Assembly (NCBI GenBank): GCA_002307215.1
Contig: DBTU01000028.1
Location: forward strand, 1-64,000
Source: Lachnoclostridium sp. UBA1308
GTDB taxonomy: Bacteria; Bacillota; Clostridia; Lachnospirales; Lachnospiraceae
Direction of reading: 5' to 3'
Length of the DNA: 64,000 bases
Under the pieces are notes generated by a model, which saw nothing but the letters and a program-made list of their open reading frames with translations, searched no databases and was not told the DNA's origin. Made by a program: the position numbers and the translations under genes. Of the stretch, positions 15,919-24,659 are shown one piece after another (position 1 is the first letter of the stretch; the number at the start of each line of letters is the position of its first letter).

Positions 15919-17797
15919 AGAAGAAAACAAAATACAGGCTCCTTCCGCACAACACCAGCCTAGAAGACGTATGGGCGGGCCGGGCGGCGGAGGCCCAGGT
16001 GGTCCCGGTATGATGGCCGTCGAAAAGGCAAAGGATTTCAAGGGAACCATGAAAAAGCTGATATCCGATTTGTCAAAGTATAAAATAGGTTTCTTCATTG
16101 TTTTCCTATTTTCCATCGGAAGCTCCATCTTTACCATTATAGGTCCCAATATCATGGGAAATGCCATAACCGAGATAACAAATGGCGTTATTCGTAAAAT
16201 AAGCGGCGGAACCGGTATTGACTACGACATAGTGAAAACCATCCTAATAACCTTGATTGTTTTATATTCGATCAGTGCTGTTTTTTCATTAATTCAAGGA
16301 TTTTTTATCACCGGCATTACCCAAAAGGTATGCTACAGGTTCCGTAAAGAGATTTCAGAAAAGATCCATCGTATGCCGATGAATTACTTTGATACGACAT
16401 CCCACGGTGAGATTTTGTCAAGGGTAACAAATGACGTTGATACCTTAAACAACAGCCTTGGTCAAAGCTTAACCCAGCTAATCTCATCTATCGTTCAAAT
16501 TGTTGGTGTATTAGTCATGATGCTGACTATCAGCATTCCGATGACCCTGCTCGCATTATTAATACTTCCGATATCCGGAATCGTGGTTAGTAAAGTAATT
16601 AAGAAGTCACAAAAATATTTTAAGCAACAGCAAGAATATCTTGGTCATGTAAATGGTCAGGTCGAAGAAGTATACGGCGGACATAGCATTGTGAAGGTAT
16701 TTAACAAAGAGACCGAATCTATTACGGAATTTAACGAAAAGAACGAAAAGTTATATGAAGCCGCATGGAAATCCCAGTTTTTATCAGGTCTTATGATGCC
16801 CATCATGCAATTTATCGGTAACATCGGTTATGTGGGTGTTGCAATCCTTGGCGGTTATCTTACCATTCATGGAAAGATAACAATCGGACAGATTCAATCC
16901 TTCTTTCAGTATATCCGGTTATTCACACAGCCGATCGGTCAGCTCAGCCAGGTAGCGAATATGTTCCAGTCCACGGCTGCCGCTGCAGAAAGAGTATATG
17001 AATTCTTGGAGTCTCCCGAGGAAGTACAGACAATTGAAAACCCTGTGTCTATCGATAATTTGAATGGTAGCGTTGAATTTAGAGATGTTCATTTCGGATA
17101 TAATCCGGATAAGATCATCATCAACGATTTCAGCTCCATAATACGTAAGGGTCAAAAGATTGCAATTGTAGGTCCCACCGGTGCCGGCAAAACGACTATG
17201 GTGAAGCTTCTGATGCGCTTCTACGATATCAACAGCGGTGAAATCCTTATTGACGGTCACAATATAACAGACTTTGACCGAAGCGATCTACGCAGACTGT
17301 TTGGTATGGTATTACAAGATACTTGGCTGTTTAACGGAACCATTATGGAAAATATCCGCTACAGCAAGCTTGATGCTACTGATGAAGAAGTAATCAAGGC
17401 TGCTAAAGCAGCCCATGTACACCATTTCATCAACACCTTACCGGACGGCTATAACATGGTACTCAATGAGGAAGCAAGCAATGTATCTCAGGGCCAGAAG
17501 CAGCTGCTTACAATTGCCAGAGCTATATTAGCAGATCCTAAGATCTTAATCCTTGATGAAGCAACCAGCTCTGTTGACACCAGAACCGAGATATTAATAC
17601 AAAGAGCGATGGATAGTTTAATGAAGGGCAGAACCAGCTTCATCATCGCGCACCGTCTATCAACCATTCGCGATGCGGACTTAATCCTCGTTATGAATGA
17701 AGGAGATATTGTAGAACAAGGCACTCATGAAGAGCTTCTTGCAAAGGGCGCTTTCTATGCTAACTTGTATAATTCTCAGTTTGAGAAATCGGCATAA
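15911..17797 (+). CDS. ABC exporter half-transporter, catalytic-site subunit
   Basis: This is the partner of the preceding gene, 628 residues. After a Gly/Pro-rich cytoplasmic leader (RRRMGGPGGGGPGGPG) come six membrane helices and an NBD with Walker A GPTGAGKTT, signature NVSQGQKQLLTIARA, Walker B ILILDEATSSVD (catalytic Glu intact) and H-loop IIAHRLST (His intact). Its signature carries SQGQ rather than SGGQ, so in the heterodimer one composite site is canonical and one altered. The start at 15911 has AAGGAGG nine bases upstream and lies inside the last codons of the first subunit gene. Function is inferred as drug or peptide export under MarR control. A strong terminator follows. Confidence 0.94.
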   Translation: MSKEENKIQAPSAQHQPRRRMGGPGGGGPGGPGMMAVEKAKDFKGTMKKLISDLSKYKIGFFIVFLFSIGSSIFTIIGPNIMGNAITEITNGVIRKISGGTGIDYDIVKTILITLIVLYSISAVFSLIQGFFITGITQKVCYRFRKEISEKIHRMPMNYFDTTSHGEILSRVTNDVDTLNNSLGQSLTQLISSIVQIVGVLVMMLTISIPMTLLALLILPISGIVVSKVIKKSQKYFKQQQEYLGHVNGQVEEVYGGHSIVKVFNKETESITEFNEKNEKLYEAAWKSQFLSGLMMPIMQFIGNIGYVGVAILGGYLTIHGKITIGQIQSFFQYIRLFTQPIGQLSQVANMFQSTAAAAERVYEFLESPEEVQTIENPVSIDNLNGSVEFRDVHFGYNPDKIIINDFSSIIRKGQKIAIVGPTGAGKTTMVKLLMRFYDINSGEILIDGHNITDFDRSDLRRLFGMVLQDTWLFNGTIMENIRYSKLDATDEEVIKAAKAAHVHHFINTLPDGYNMVLNEEASNVSQGQKQLLTIARAILADPKILILDEATSSVDTRTEILIQRAMDSLMKGRTSFIIAHRLSTIRDADLILVMNEGDIVEQGTHEELLAKGAFYANLYNSQFEKSA

Positions 17798-17850
17798 ACT
17801 AGCGTTGTGGTATCATTCCCAATACCTAATGGTAGGTTAAGTAAATCAAA

Positions 17851-17882
17851 AGAGATCCGCTGATTATACGTAGCGGATCTCT
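17851..17882. terminator. Bidirectional terminator after the ABC operon
   Basis: AGAGATCCGCT (17851-17861) pairs perfectly with AGCGGATCTCT (17872-17882) around a ten-base loop, flanked by A-rich bases on the left and TCTGCTATT on the right. It sits between the convergent ABC operon and the pentapeptide-repeat gene and can serve both strands. Confidence 0.8.
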
Positions 17883-17912
17883 TCTGCTATTACGCTATAT
17901 TATTCAATGAAA

Positions 17913-18575
17913 CTATTTAATCTCAACACCTAAAAACCGAGCCAAGGCAGCAGCCTGATAGGTATCTACAATAGCTCCTACCAGTTCTATATGTGTATCT
18001 GAAATCATAATCCCATCAATTCTACTTTCTCTAAAATCTAACCCCTTCAAAGGAGTCCTAAAGAAATCACAATTATTTAAAGTTACATCTTTTAATTCTA
18101 TCTCCTTTAGAATGCATTCTGCAAGGCAAGTATTGCTAAAGTTGGAAGATACAATTATCACTTTTTGCAATTTAGAGTGTTCAAAATTAGAGTAGGTAAA
18201 GTTAGAATCTGAAAAAAGTACATGCTTTATCGTTGAGTTCTGGAATTTACTACCCACTCCTTTACAAGAGATAAATTCGACTTGGCTAAAATATCCATTT
18301 TCAAAGGTACAATTAGTAATATCACAATTTTTAAAATACACATTTGTGAACCCTACTTTACTAAAGTTACAATTCCATAGCCTGCAACCATCAAATTCAA
18401 CGCAATTATAATCTACCCCTGTTAAATCTTCATCTGAAACGTACTCTGAGCAAAACCTAAATCTCTCTGCTGTACGCTCCTGCGTTTGCAACTCTATGAT
18501 CTGGTTTAACATTGAACCTGCTTCTCTAAGATCCATTATCTGTGGTGCATTTATCTTCACTTTGTTGATCCTCAC
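17913..18575 (-). CDS. Pentapeptide-repeat protein
   Basis: This 220-residue protein has a central stretch (about residues 50-190) in which every fifth residue is Phe, Leu or Ile in a repeated N/D/S-x-x-F/L-x pattern (NCNFSKVGFTNVYFKNCD; SDSNFTYSNFEHSKLQ). Such repeats form a right-handed quadrilateral beta-helix. Family members include Qnr and McbG topoisomerase-protecting proteins as well as many of unknown role. It has no signal peptide, so it is probably cytosolic. Its proximity to an ABC exporter, an ABC-F protein and MarR hints at a resistance or stress role, but that is inference. The repeat pattern is looser than in Qnr, and quinolone resistance cannot be claimed. Confidence 0.85.
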   Translation of the reverse strand: MRINKVKINAPQIMDLREAGSMLNQIIELQTQERTAERFRFCSEYVSDEDLTGVDYNCVEFDGCRLWNCNFSKVGFTNVYFKNCDITNCTFENGYFSQVEFISCKGVGSKFQNSTIKHVLFSDSNFTYSNFEHSKLQKVIIVSSNFSNTCLAECILKEIELKDVTLNNCDFFRTPLKGLDFRESRIDGIMISDTHIELVGAIVDTYQAAALARFLGVEIK

Positions 18576-18627
18576 TTTTATACAGATTCGTACTAATTAC
18601 TCCCTTGGAAATGATCAGCTATCGGTC

Positions 18628-20451
18628 TTATCTTTCCTTCTTAGCAGCTTCGATCTGCTCGGCAAGATCATTTAAATATACCCAGCGCTCCATCTTTGCT
18701 TCCAGTTCTTTCTCCAGAACTTCCTTTACTGCCATCAGCTCACTTAACTTTGTATAATCAGCAGCAGCCTTTCCAATCGCAGTCTGCGTGTCCGCAAGCT
18801 TCGTTTCATAGGTTGTTATTTCCGTATCAATCGTATCAAATTCCTTCTGTTCCTGATAACTTAATTTCAACTTTACATCTTTCTGCTTCCAAGTAGTCTG
18901 ACCTGCCTGCTTCTGCTCCTCTGAGCAGATATTACTCACTTTGGGTGACGGAGTATCCTTTGCGGCACGGATGCTTCTTGCCTCCATATAATCCGAGAAA
19001 TTTCCCTCATACTGGCGTATCGTACTGGCTTCAAAGGAAAATATTCTTGTTGCCATTTTATCGAGAAAATAACGGTCATGCGATACCGCAACGACAATAC
19101 CGGGGAAGCTGTCCAAATAATCCTCCAGTATCGTTAGTGTCTGTATATCCAAATCGTTGGTGGGCTCATCAAGTACCAACACATTAGGAGCATCCATCAA
19201 CACCTTAAGTAAATAGAGTCTTCTCTTCTCTCCACCCGACAACTTCGCTATCAGGGAATACTGCATAGCTCCGGTGAATAGAAATTTCTCACACATCTGA
19301 GAAGCTGTTATCGTTCCCTCAGAGGTCTGAATGTACTCCGCGGTATTTCGGATATAATCTATTACTTTAAGACTTTCGTCCATATATTCATTTTCCTGAG
19401 AAAAATAGCCTATCTTAATCGTGGTTCCTAACTCAACCGTACCCGAATCCGGTGCAAGCTTTCCGGTCAGAATATGAAGCAATGTAGATTTACCGCAGCC
19501 ATTCGGACCAATCATCCCAATACGGTCTCCGGGTAGCAAAATATAGGTAAAATCACTGATCAATTTCCTATCACCATAGGACTTACCAATCAGATTTAAT
19601 TCTATCGTTTTCTTACCAAGTCTGGACGAGAGAGCATTAATCTCAACCCTATTGTCGGCATCTATTCCCTTACGATCCCTCAGCTCCTCAAAGCGTTGAA
19701 TATGGGCTTTTTGTTTGGTAGAGCGTGCTCTTGCTCCTCTTTGCATCCATTCCAATTCCATTCGAAACAGGCTCTTCGCCTTACGTTCCGTTGCTTGTAG
19801 CATATCCTCTCGCTCTGCCTTAAGCTCCAGATATCCGGAGTAATTGGCCGTATAAGAATAGATACTGCCTTGATCAATCTCAATTATCTTATTCGTAACC
19901 TTATCAAGAAAATATCTATCATGTGTGACCATAAGAAATGCACCTCGGTATTTGAGTAGATATTCCTCCAACCACTGAGTCATCTCATGATCTAAATGAT
20001 TCGTAGGCTCATCTAGTACCAGAATTTCCGCCGGGGTCAGTAGGGTGCGGACTAGCGCTACTCGTTTCTTCTGACCTCCCGATAAAATTCCTGTGAATGC
20101 TGTAACATCCGTGATGCCCAGCCGTAGCAACATTGCTGTTGCTTCACCCTCCAAGTTGCGATATTCCTCCTCGGCCTTCTGGTTAAGTACCACATTCTGC
20201 AAGATGTTTAGTTTCTCATCAAATACCGGCATCTGGGGCAGATATCCGATACGAATCTTCTTCCCCTTCGTAACTGTCCCGATGTCCGGCTCCTCCAGTC
20301 CTGCAACTATCTTTAACAGAGTAGATTTACCTGTTCCGTTAATACCAATGACACCGATTTTCTCTCCCTCACTAATACCAAAGCCTACCTGATCAAAGAG
20401 CATCCGGTCTGTATAGCTTTTACTCATATTTTCTATCGTTAATAAATTCAT
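18628..20451 (-). CDS. ABC-F family ATPase, Uup-like
   Basis: Two ABC ATPase domains in tandem without membrane helices make this an ABC-F protein (607 residues). Domain 1 has GINGTGKST, LSGGQKKRVALVR and LVLDEPTNHLD; domain 2 has GPNGCGKST, LSGGEKRRLYLLK and LVLDEPTNDLD. The ~80-residue linker between them (around residues 230-290) holds basic helices, as in the P-site-tRNA interaction motif. The C-terminal ~90 residues are a charged coiled coil (LSYQEQKEFDTIDTEI), the hallmark of the Uup subgroup. ABC-F proteins act on the ribosome; Uup is linked to ribosome assembly and DNA-junction stability. Resistance-type ABC-F proteins usually have longer linkers, so a housekeeping role is favoured. 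Confidence 0.93.
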   Translation of the reverse strand: MNLLTIENMSKSYTDRMLFDQVGFGISEGEKIGVIGINGTGKSTLLKIVAGLEEPDIGTVTKGKKIRIGYLPQMPVFDEKLNILQNVVLNQKAEEEYRNLEGEATAMLLRLGITDVTAFTGILSGGQKKRVALVRTLLTPAEILVLDEPTNHLDHEMTQWLEEYLLKYRGAFLMVTHDRYFLDKVTNKIIEIDQGSIYSYTANYSGYLELKAEREDMLQATERKAKSLFRMELEWMQRGARARSTKQKAHIQRFEELRDRKGIDADNRVEINALSSRLGKKTIELNLIGKSYGDRKLISDFTYILLPGDRIGMIGPNGCGKSTLLHILTGKLAPDSGTVELGTTIKIGYFSQENEYMDESLKVIDYIRNTAEYIQTSEGTITASQMCEKFLFTGAMQYSLIAKLSGGEKRRLYLLKVLMDAPNVLVLDEPTNDLDIQTLTILEDYLDSFPGIVVAVSHDRYFLDKMATRIFSFEASTIRQYEGNFSDYMEARSIRAAKDTPSPKVSNICSEEQKQAGQTTWKQKDVKLKLSYQEQKEFDTIDTEITTYETKLADTQTAIGKAAADYTKLSELMAVKEVLEKELEAKMERWVYLNDLAEQIEAAKKER

Positions 20452-20474
20452 GATTTACCTTTCTGTGTTACCTT

Positions 20475-21152
20475 TTATTCCAGATTCTCTGTCAGTAGGT
20501 CTGTCCCGCTATGATAGCAGTCTTTGATTTCCCTTAACATACCTTGATAAAAAAGGTCAGCGGTATGTTGCCGCAGCTTAGCAATCTGTTCAGCTCTGTT
20601 GGTGTAAAACCTACCATATAGCTTCTCCAATTTATATTTATATTCATGAAAGAAGGATTCCTCCGAATCACTTGTCCCATCAAGAACATTTCCTTTCTCA
20701 TCTAATGAGTATAACGGTTCCGAAACAATTCCTTTATATACAAGGGTTCTGGCTATTCCTATGGCTCCCGTCGCATCAATTTTATCAGCATCAAATAGAA
20801 TCTTGGCTTCCATACTGCATGGATCATTATCCCTGCGATATCTGTGAGATTGAATACATTCCCTGACATGCGAGGCCTTACTCTCTTCGTAACCAATTGT
20901 CTGTAGATACTCATAAGCCATCCTGCTGCCGATCTGAGCATGACAGACTTCAGGGTTTTTGAACTGCTCTTCTCTCCCGATATCATGAAGCAGACAAGAT
21001 ATTATCAACACTTCCCTATCCACATCTTCCTCATATGTTGCAATATCAAGTGCCATATATAATACCCTATAAATATGCCCCTTATCATGAGCACTGTCCT
21101 TCATACACTGAAGCATATGTGCCTCTATTGTCCTGTATAGTGTCTGATTCAT
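20475..21152 (-). CDS. HD-domain phosphohydrolase (YedJ-like)
   Basis: The protein has 225 residues with the HD metal-binding set: His in SAHDKGHIYRVLYMA, the HD doublet in LLHDIGREEQF, a downstream His in CHAQIGSRMA, and an Asp in LFDADKIDATG. The layout (HD fold followed by DADKxD and a C-terminal helical tail) matches the YedJ/YpgQ type of small metal-dependent nucleotide phosphohydrolase. Substrate is unknown; ppGpp hydrolase length and motifs are not present. GAGGTG lies nine bases before the ATG. It is downstream of a 9-bp tandem repeat and 23 bases upstream of the Uup gene, so both may be on one transcript. Confidence 0.87.
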   Translation of the reverse strand: MNQTLYRTIEAHMLQCMKDSAHDKGHIYRVLYMALDIATYEEDVDREVLIISCLLHDIGREEQFKNPEVCHAQIGSRMAYEYLQTIGYEESKASHVRECIQSHRYRRDNDPCSMEAKILFDADKIDATGAIGIARTLVYKGIVSEPLYSLDEKGNVLDGTSDSEESFFHEYKYKLEKLYGRFYTNRAEQIAKLRQHTADLFYQGMLREIKDCYHSGTDLLTENLE

Positions 21153-21175
21153 TCTACCTGCACCTCGTATTTTTC

Positions 21176-21237
21176 CACATGTCTCATATGTTTATATGTC
21201 TCATATGTCTCATATGTCTCATATGTCTCATATGTCT
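21176..21237. repeat. Tandem 9-bp repeat, CATATGTCT
   Basis: Four perfect copies of CATATGTCT (21202-21237) adjoin three imperfect ones (21176-21201), the second being one base short. Each unit contains the palindrome CATATG. The array lies 24 bases upstream of the HD gene start, in its probable promoter or leader, and 35 bases past the end of the next gene. The period is 9, so copy-number slippage would alter spacing rather than reading frame. Confidence 0.92.
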
Positions 21238-21272
21238 ATTGTACCGAATGAAACCAAAATCATCAAGGATAT

Positions 21273-21974
21273 TTATCTGCTCCTGTTATATTCCAGTGCA
21301 CTTGTTAAGAATGACAAAATCAGGGGATGTGGTTTATCACAGGAAGAGCTTAACTGCGGTTGAAATAATGTAGCAATATAGAACCCTGAGCTTTCAAGTG
21401 TTAGTATTCTGGCTTCTCCATCTTCATCCACACCCGACACCTTAAAACTATGCTGCTCAAGTATTTTCTGAAAGTCTTTATTTAATCCAAAATCACAATT
21501 ATACTTTTCTTCAATTTCAATTCTTTCATAGATTTGATACAACCTGCTATTCCTGTCTATGCTGATATGTCTTGACTGAGCCATTAGTGAACATGATAAA
21601 GCCGCTATAAAAATATTTGGCAAATAAGGATTAAAATCTCTATTCATCAATTCATCGAGCTGTAATACGTTTTTGGCAAATTCAAGAGCGGCATGCTGAA
21701 ATCCACCGCAGGTTCCGAGAAATGGGATCTTGTTTTCCCTTGCATACTGTATCGCATGAATCGCTCCCCACATGCTTTGATAGGGACTTCCGGGAGCACA
21801 CCATAAGCCGTCAAATTCTAGCAACTTATCACCAACTCCTTGTTCCAAATCTGTAGTTGGCAGCCAGTATGACTCTTGATGTATTCCTAACTTAGCAGAG
21901 CAATGCTTTATCGCCTCCTGGGTTGCCAGATGTGATGGTCTTCCATCATAATCACCTATAATACCGATTTTCAT
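21273..21974 (-). CDS. CTP synthase C-terminal (GATase-1)-like protein with altered triad
   Basis: The 233 residues match only the glutamine-amidotransferase half of CTP synthase: KIGIIGDYDGRP at the start, GLWCAPGSPYQS (oxyanion strand) and PFLGTCGGFQHA with the nucleophile Cys89. The canonical catalytic His and Glu of the F-H-P-E motif are replaced: residues 204-207 read FQPQ. The synthetase (ATP-binding) domain is absent. Glutaminase activity is therefore doubtful. From memory a family annotated as CTP synthase C-terminal region-related (seleno)protein fits this description; I could not check. No selenium genes are visible nearby. The ATG is preceded by GGAGCGAATTC. Confidence 0.85.
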   Translation of the reverse strand: MKIGIIGDYDGRPSHLATQEAIKHCSAKLGIHQESYWLPTTDLEQGVGDKLLEFDGLWCAPGSPYQSMWGAIHAIQYARENKIPFLGTCGGFQHAALEFAKNVLQLDELMNRDFNPYLPNIFIAALSCSLMAQSRHISIDRNSRLYQIYERIEIEEKYNCDFGLNKDFQKILEQHSFKVSGVDEDGEARILTLESSGFYIATLFQPQLSSSCDKPHPLILSFLTSALEYNRSR

Positions 21975-22063
21975 GAATTCGCTCCTTCCAGATATTCCTC
22001 TGCATCAGCTATTTATTCATTAACACATATTATTTACACATTAAGTAGCGCAAAAAGCAATAG

Positions 22064-22924
22064 TTATTTTAAAATATTCTGTTGTGTCTCTTTTTCCTTC
22101 AAGGGTGAACTGTCAGGGAACAGCATCGATGCCCCTACACTTGCGGCTAAAATGCTAAAGATGATAAGCAGTGACCCTATGGTCGATATATGTAGATCAA
22201 ATATAAGTATCGTCAGCTTAATGCCGGTAAAGGTAAGGATAAAGGCTACCCCGTATTTCACATAACGGAACCTCTCATGAAGTTTCCCAAGAACAAAGTA
22301 CATATTTCTAAGTCCTAATAGTGCAAAAATATTAGAGGTATATACAATGAACGCATCCGTGGTTATCGAAAAGACAGCCGGAATCGAGTCAACCGCAAAC
22401 AAGATATCTGTAAACTCAATAATAATTATAACTGCAAACAATGGCGTGGCATAGAGTATTTTATTCCTTCTTACAAAAAATTTATCACCTTCCAGCTTAT
22501 CCGTTACAGGGACTATCTTGTTTAGCAATTTAATCACCCTGCTGTTCTTATAATCCATATGTGCTTCCTCGCCAAACATCATTTTAAGTCCACTAATGAT
22601 TAGAATTGCACCAAATACATAGAGCACCCAATGAAACATATTGATGACCGCTATCCCCAGCAATATAAAAATCAATCTTAAGACTATCGCTCCTGCGATA
22701 CCATAAGTCAAAACTCTTTTCTGATATTCCATCTTAATTCCGAACGCTGAGAATACAACAATAAACAAAAATAAATTGTCAATGCTAAGGCTCTGCTCAA
22801 TCACATAGCCTCCCAGAAATTCAAGCGCTTTTTCTTTCCCCATAAAAATCAATATTCCGATATTAAAACAAATTGCTGTCCCTACCCAAAAAGCTAACCA
22901 GGATAATGCTTTCTTCGTCTGCAT
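22064..22924 (-). CDS. TerC-family membrane protein (Mn2+ export type)
   Basis: This 286-residue integral membrane protein has about eight or nine hydrophobic segments. TerC hallmarks are QSLSIDNLFLFIVVFSAF and EFTDILFAVDSIPAVFS, two conserved acidic membrane motifs likely to bind metal. Members such as Alx, MeeF/MeeY and YceF act in manganese homeostasis or metallation of exported proteins. A yybP-ykoY riboswitch lies upstream on the same strand, which strongly supports Mn2+-induced expression. AGGAGG precedes the ATG. A small palindromic element sits in the leader between the riboswitch and the start codon. Confidence 0.92.
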   Translation of the reverse strand: MQTKKALSWLAFWVGTAICFNIGILIFMGKEKALEFLGGYVIEQSLSIDNLFLFIVVFSAFGIKMEYQKRVLTYGIAGAIVLRLIFILLGIAVINMFHWVLYVFGAILIISGLKMMFGEEAHMDYKNSRVIKLLNKIVPVTDKLEGDKFFVRRNKILYATPLFAVIIIIEFTDILFAVDSIPAVFSITTDAFIVYTSNIFALLGLRNMYFVLGKLHERFRYVKYGVAFILTFTGIKLTILIFDLHISTIGSLLIIFSILAASVGASMLFPDSSPLKEKETQQNILK

Positions 22925-22994
22925 AATATACCTCCTTAATTTTGCAAGAATTCGGCTACTCTGAATTCTTTATTTACACAATAGTTCCATTATT

Positions 22995-23115
22995 GTGACT
23001 ATTCAGTCACTGCCGTTCTTTCGAACCGATGCACACAAAATATGTTGAAAAACACATATTTTGGCGCCGGGTTTTCTCGAAATCCAGCGAATTTCTCGGG
23101 TTACTGAATAGTTAC
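22995..23115. repeat. 121-bp MITE/REP-like element with GTGACTATTCAGTCAC ends
   Basis: GTGACTATTCAGTCAC at 22995-23010 faces GTTACTGAATAGTTAC at 23100-23115 (14 of 16 bases inverted-complementary). Inside is a perfect nine-base hairpin AAAATATGT/ACATATTTT (23037-23062). A lone 14-base copy of the end occurs at 47376-47389, showing the motif is dispersed. There is no coding capacity, so a non-autonomous mobile or REP-type element is likely. Confidence 0.65.
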
Positions 23116-23145
23116 CCATTATTTATCTTTTTGCTTTTAATATAT

Positions 23146-23280
23146 AAAAAAAGACTTCTAATATAACCTCGCATATGCAAAGTTATATCAAAAGTCTTGC
23201 TATCCATAAATGGAGTATAAGCCAGGCAATACCACTGCCGATTGTTGACTTAATACTTATAAGCTACTCCCTCTTAATAT
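23146..23280 (-). promoter_or_regulatory. yybP-ykoY (Mn2+) riboswitch with intrinsic terminator upstream of terC
   Basis: Reading the minus strand from 23280, ATATTAAGAG pairs fully (with G-U pairs) with CTTTTGATAT at 23194-23185, forming helix P1. Just inside is the family signature GGGAGTAGC, then GTCAACA, a GGCAG/TTGCC hairpin and AGCAAGACTTTTG, close to the usual GCxAGACCTTTGC. The 3' strand of P1 is also the 5' strand of a terminator (AAGACTTTTGATATAAC with GTTATATTAGAAGTCTT, then a T-run at 23152-23146). Metal-stabilised P1 would prevent terminator formation, giving an ON switch for terC. The remaining parts of the 22925-23331 gap hold the palindromic element and no gene. Confidence 0.82.
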
Positions 23281-23331
23281 TGTTACTATAAAGTATTGGG
23301 CCTTCTGTGTCAATCTTCAGATATTACCATC

Positions 23332-24606
23332 CTATCTTAGGATGATATCATTTCTTCCGGGACCGTTGGATACCATCGTAATCGGCACCCCCAGCTCCTT
23401 CTCTATAAATTCAATATATTTTCTGCAGTTTTCGGGAAGTTCCAGGTAGTTTCTGATACCACGAATATCCGTCTTCCAACCGGGTAGATTTTCATACACC
23501 GGCTTAGCCTTGGCAAGCTTAACAGTAGTCGGGAAATCTTTTGATACGACACCGTCAATTTCATATCCGACGCAAATTGGCAGAGTATCCAGATAACCAA
23601 TCGGATCAAGTACTGTAAGGGCAACTTCGGTTGCACCCTGCATGCGACAACCGTATCTCGATGCAACAGCGTCAAACCAACCCATACGTCTCGGTCTTCC
23701 TGTTGTTGCGCCATATTCACCGCCGTCTCCACCGCGTCTTCTAAGCTCATCTGCCTCTTCACCGAAGATTTCACTGACAAATTCTCCTGCACCGACAGCA
23801 CTGGAATACGCCTTCACAACTGTAACTATGCTCTTTATTTCATAAGGAGGAATTCCTGCTCCGATCGCTCCGTAAGCAGCAAGCGTGGAGGAGGAGGTAA
23901 CCATCGGATAGATACCGAAATCAGGATCCTTTAACGCACCCAGCTGTCCTTCCAGCAATATGTTCTTGCCCGCCTTAATCGCCTCATAAAGATATGCGGC
24001 AACATCATATACATAAGGTTCCACCATATTTCTGTATTCTATCAATGTCTGAAATAATTCTTCTGTATCAATCATCGGCTTATGATACATATGCTCTAAA
24101 ATGATATTCTTCATTTCACAAACACGACCGATTTTCTCTTTTAATAACTCATCATCAAATAATTCCGATACCTGAAAACCGATCTTTGCATATTTATCGG
24201 AGTAAAAAGGTGCTATACCGGATTTGGTAGAACCGAAGGATTTTCCTCCGAGCCTTTCTTCCTCATACTGATCGAATAAAATATGATAAGGCATCATGAT
24301 CTGGGCTCTATCCGATACCAAAATCTTAGGTGTCGGAACACCGCGATCCTCCAAGGATTTGATTTCCTTTACCAGGTAAGGGATATTCAGAGCTACTCCG
24401 TTGCCGATAATGCTGGTGGTATGTTTATAAAATACTCCTGAGGGCAGTAAATGAAGTGCGAATTTGCCATATTCGTTAATAATTGTATGCCCTGCATTGC
24501 TGCCGCCTTGATATCTTACGACAATATCGGCTTCCTGTCCGAGCATATCTGTAATCTTACCTTTTCCTTCATCGCCCCAGTTAGCGCCTACAATAGCTTT
24601 TACCAT
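23332..24606 (-). CDS. purA: Adenylosuccinate synthetase
   Basis: This enzyme converts IMP, GTP and aspartate to adenylosuccinate, the first committed step to AMP. The 424-residue protein begins VKAIVGANWGDEGKGKITD, the GTP-binding and catalytic motif with Asp and Lys, followed by QGGSNAGHTI containing the catalytic His. FGSTKSGIAP and the ATTGRPRRMGWFD segment are also standard. Length fits the family. It stands alone, separate from the purC/purF/purB cluster eight kilobases away, as is common in clostridia. The GGAGG ribosome binding site is well placed, and a palindromic promoter region lies upstream. The downstream riboswitch begins about 50 bases after the stop. Confidence 0.97.
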   Translation of the reverse strand: MVKAIVGANWGDEGKGKITDMLGQEADIVVRYQGGSNAGHTIINEYGKFALHLLPSGVFYKHTTSIIGNGVALNIPYLVKEIKSLEDRGVPTPKILVSDRAQIMMPYHILFDQYEEERLGGKSFGSTKSGIAPFYSDKYAKIGFQVSELFDDELLKEKIGRVCEMKNIILEHMYHKPMIDTEELFQTLIEYRNMVEPYVYDVAAYLYEAIKAGKNILLEGQLGALKDPDFGIYPMVTSSSTLAAYGAIGAGIPPYEIKSIVTVVKAYSSAVGAGEFVSEIFGEEADELRRRGGDGGEYGATTGRPRRMGWFDAVASRYGCRMQGATEVALTVLDPIGYLDTLPICVGYEIDGVVSKDFPTTVKLAKAKPVYENLPGWKTDIRGIRNYLELPENCRKYIEFIEKELGVPITMVSNGPGRNDIILR

Positions 24607-24659
24607 AGTAAATTCCTCCTTGGATTACATAATAAAACTTAGTGTTTTATTACAGTCAA

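Noticed and set aside
21176..21237. CRISPR array
   Set aside because: Units of nine bases with no spacers are a simple tandem repeat, and no cas gene is present.
21035..21373. 112-codon plus-strand frame with LICLICLIC repeats
   Set aside because: The repeat comes from translation of the CATATGTCT tandem array; the ends lie in other genes on the opposite strand.
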